NCBI GenBank assembly: GCA_035541995.1
Contig: DATKMG010000452.1
Location: 1-12,312, forward strand
Length of the DNA stretch: 12,312 bases
Direction: 5' to 3'
Source of the DNA: DATKMG01 sp035541995
Lineage (GTDB): Bacteria > Acidobacteriota > Terriglobia > Versatilivoradales > Versatilivoraceae
Part shown: piece by piece, positions 12,059 through 12,312 of the stretch
Position numbering within the stretch: the stretch's first letter is position 1
How the letters are laid out: each line of letters starts with the position of its first letter
Notes under the pieces: model-generated
What the model saw: the letters and a program-made list of their open reading frames with translations, nothing else
Database searches by the model: none
What the model was told of the DNA's origin: nothing
Program-made: the position numbers and the translations under genes

Positions 12059-12312
12059 CTAAAGAGGTTTTCGGAATACCAACACATAGAACCGGCCTCC
12101 CCATACAATTTCCTGGTGAACATCCTGCATTTCTGGTGGCACCAAGTCAATCGGAACCGACACAGCCTCGGGCCGGTTTTTGAAAAGACCACCGATGATG
12201 GGCATCCGCTCGTACGAATCCCTGACATGCTTTTCCATTTCATCAGCAATCAGTATCCGGCTGCCGGGTTTGGCCACGCGGATCATTTCCCGGATCGCCC
12301 GAGCCTTATCGT
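12059..12312 (-). CDS. SAM-dependent methyltransferase, C-terminal part (runs off the window)
   Basis: The open frame enters from the right edge and reads DKARAIREMIRVAKPG, ILIADEMEKH, NRPEAVSVPIDLVPPEMQ and VWGGRFYVLVFRKPL before a TAG stop at 12059. This is the post-motif III half of a UbiE-type methyltransferase. It aligns with the C-terminal 76 residues of the gene at 9495-10298 with one gap at roughly half identity, sharing REMIRVAKPG, NRP, DLVP.EMQ and FRKPL. Its start, SAM-binding motif and the operon promoter lie outside the window. It is the first visible gene of the leftward operon, 42 bp before the MBL-fold gene. Confidence 0.85.
   Translation of the reverse strand, partial: DKARAIREMIRVAKPGSRILIADEMEKHVRDSYERMPIIGGLFKNRPEAVSVPIDLVPPEMQDVHQEIVWGGRFYVLVFRKPL

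Noticed and set aside
1..12312. CRISPR arrays, tRNA or rRNA genes, prophage or known defence genes
   Set aside because: No regularly spaced repeats, no cloverleaf-like or rRNA segments, and no phage or defence proteins were recognised.

Overview
The window looks like bacterial chromosome of moderate GC content, most plausibly from a Chloroflexota (Anaerolineae-like) organism. This rests on gene mix: an F420-type nitroreductase relative, a DtxR/FTR1 iron pair, a CtaA-type heme A synthase and a cluster of methyltransferase, MBL-hydrolase and PanE-like genes. There is no rRNA or other taxonomic marker, so the assignment is an inference. No tRNA, rRNA, CRISPR array, phage or known defence genes were seen.

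Left part (1-2459) is the mobile and decaying end. It holds the 5' end of a leftward MerR-family regulator with a textbook 19-bp-spacer promoter. Next is a complete IS1595-family insertion sequence (about 211-1232) whose transposase is split in two frames at an A8 run. Two broken rightward genes follow: an F420-dependent nitroreductase-like gene with one frameshift and an isoprenylcysteine-methyltransferase-like membrane gene with a frameshift and a stop codon. The IS ends only 33 bp before the nitroreductase start, so it may have removed that gene's promoter.

Middle part (2604-6667) has two divergent regulator/target pairs. A DtxR-like regulator (leftward) faces an FTR1-type iron permease (rightward), with a perfect 19-bp palindrome between them; the permease ends at a strong intrinsic terminator. 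A MarR-family regulator (leftward) then faces a zinc-less quinone-oxidoreductase-like gene that carries an extra C-terminal beta-rich domain. Two copies of one palindromic operator flank and overlap a near-consensus promoter there.

Right part (6700-12312) holds a two-gene unit of heme A synthase (ctaA) and a lipoyl-less E2-type acyltransferase 3 bp apart, then a single methyltransferase with its own promoter. Converging on it is a leftward operon that starts beyond the window: methyltransferase (partial), MBL-fold hydrolase, PanE/ApbA-like oxidoreductase, second methyltransferase. The two operon methyltransferases are paralogous. Together these four genes resemble an uncharacterised small-molecule modification cluster; no substrate can be read from the sequence.

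No single unmistakably new system is visible. The best leads are the DtxR relative with altered primary metal ligands, the MarR-controlled two-domain reductase, the split transposase, and the methyltransferase/MBL/PanE-like operon.
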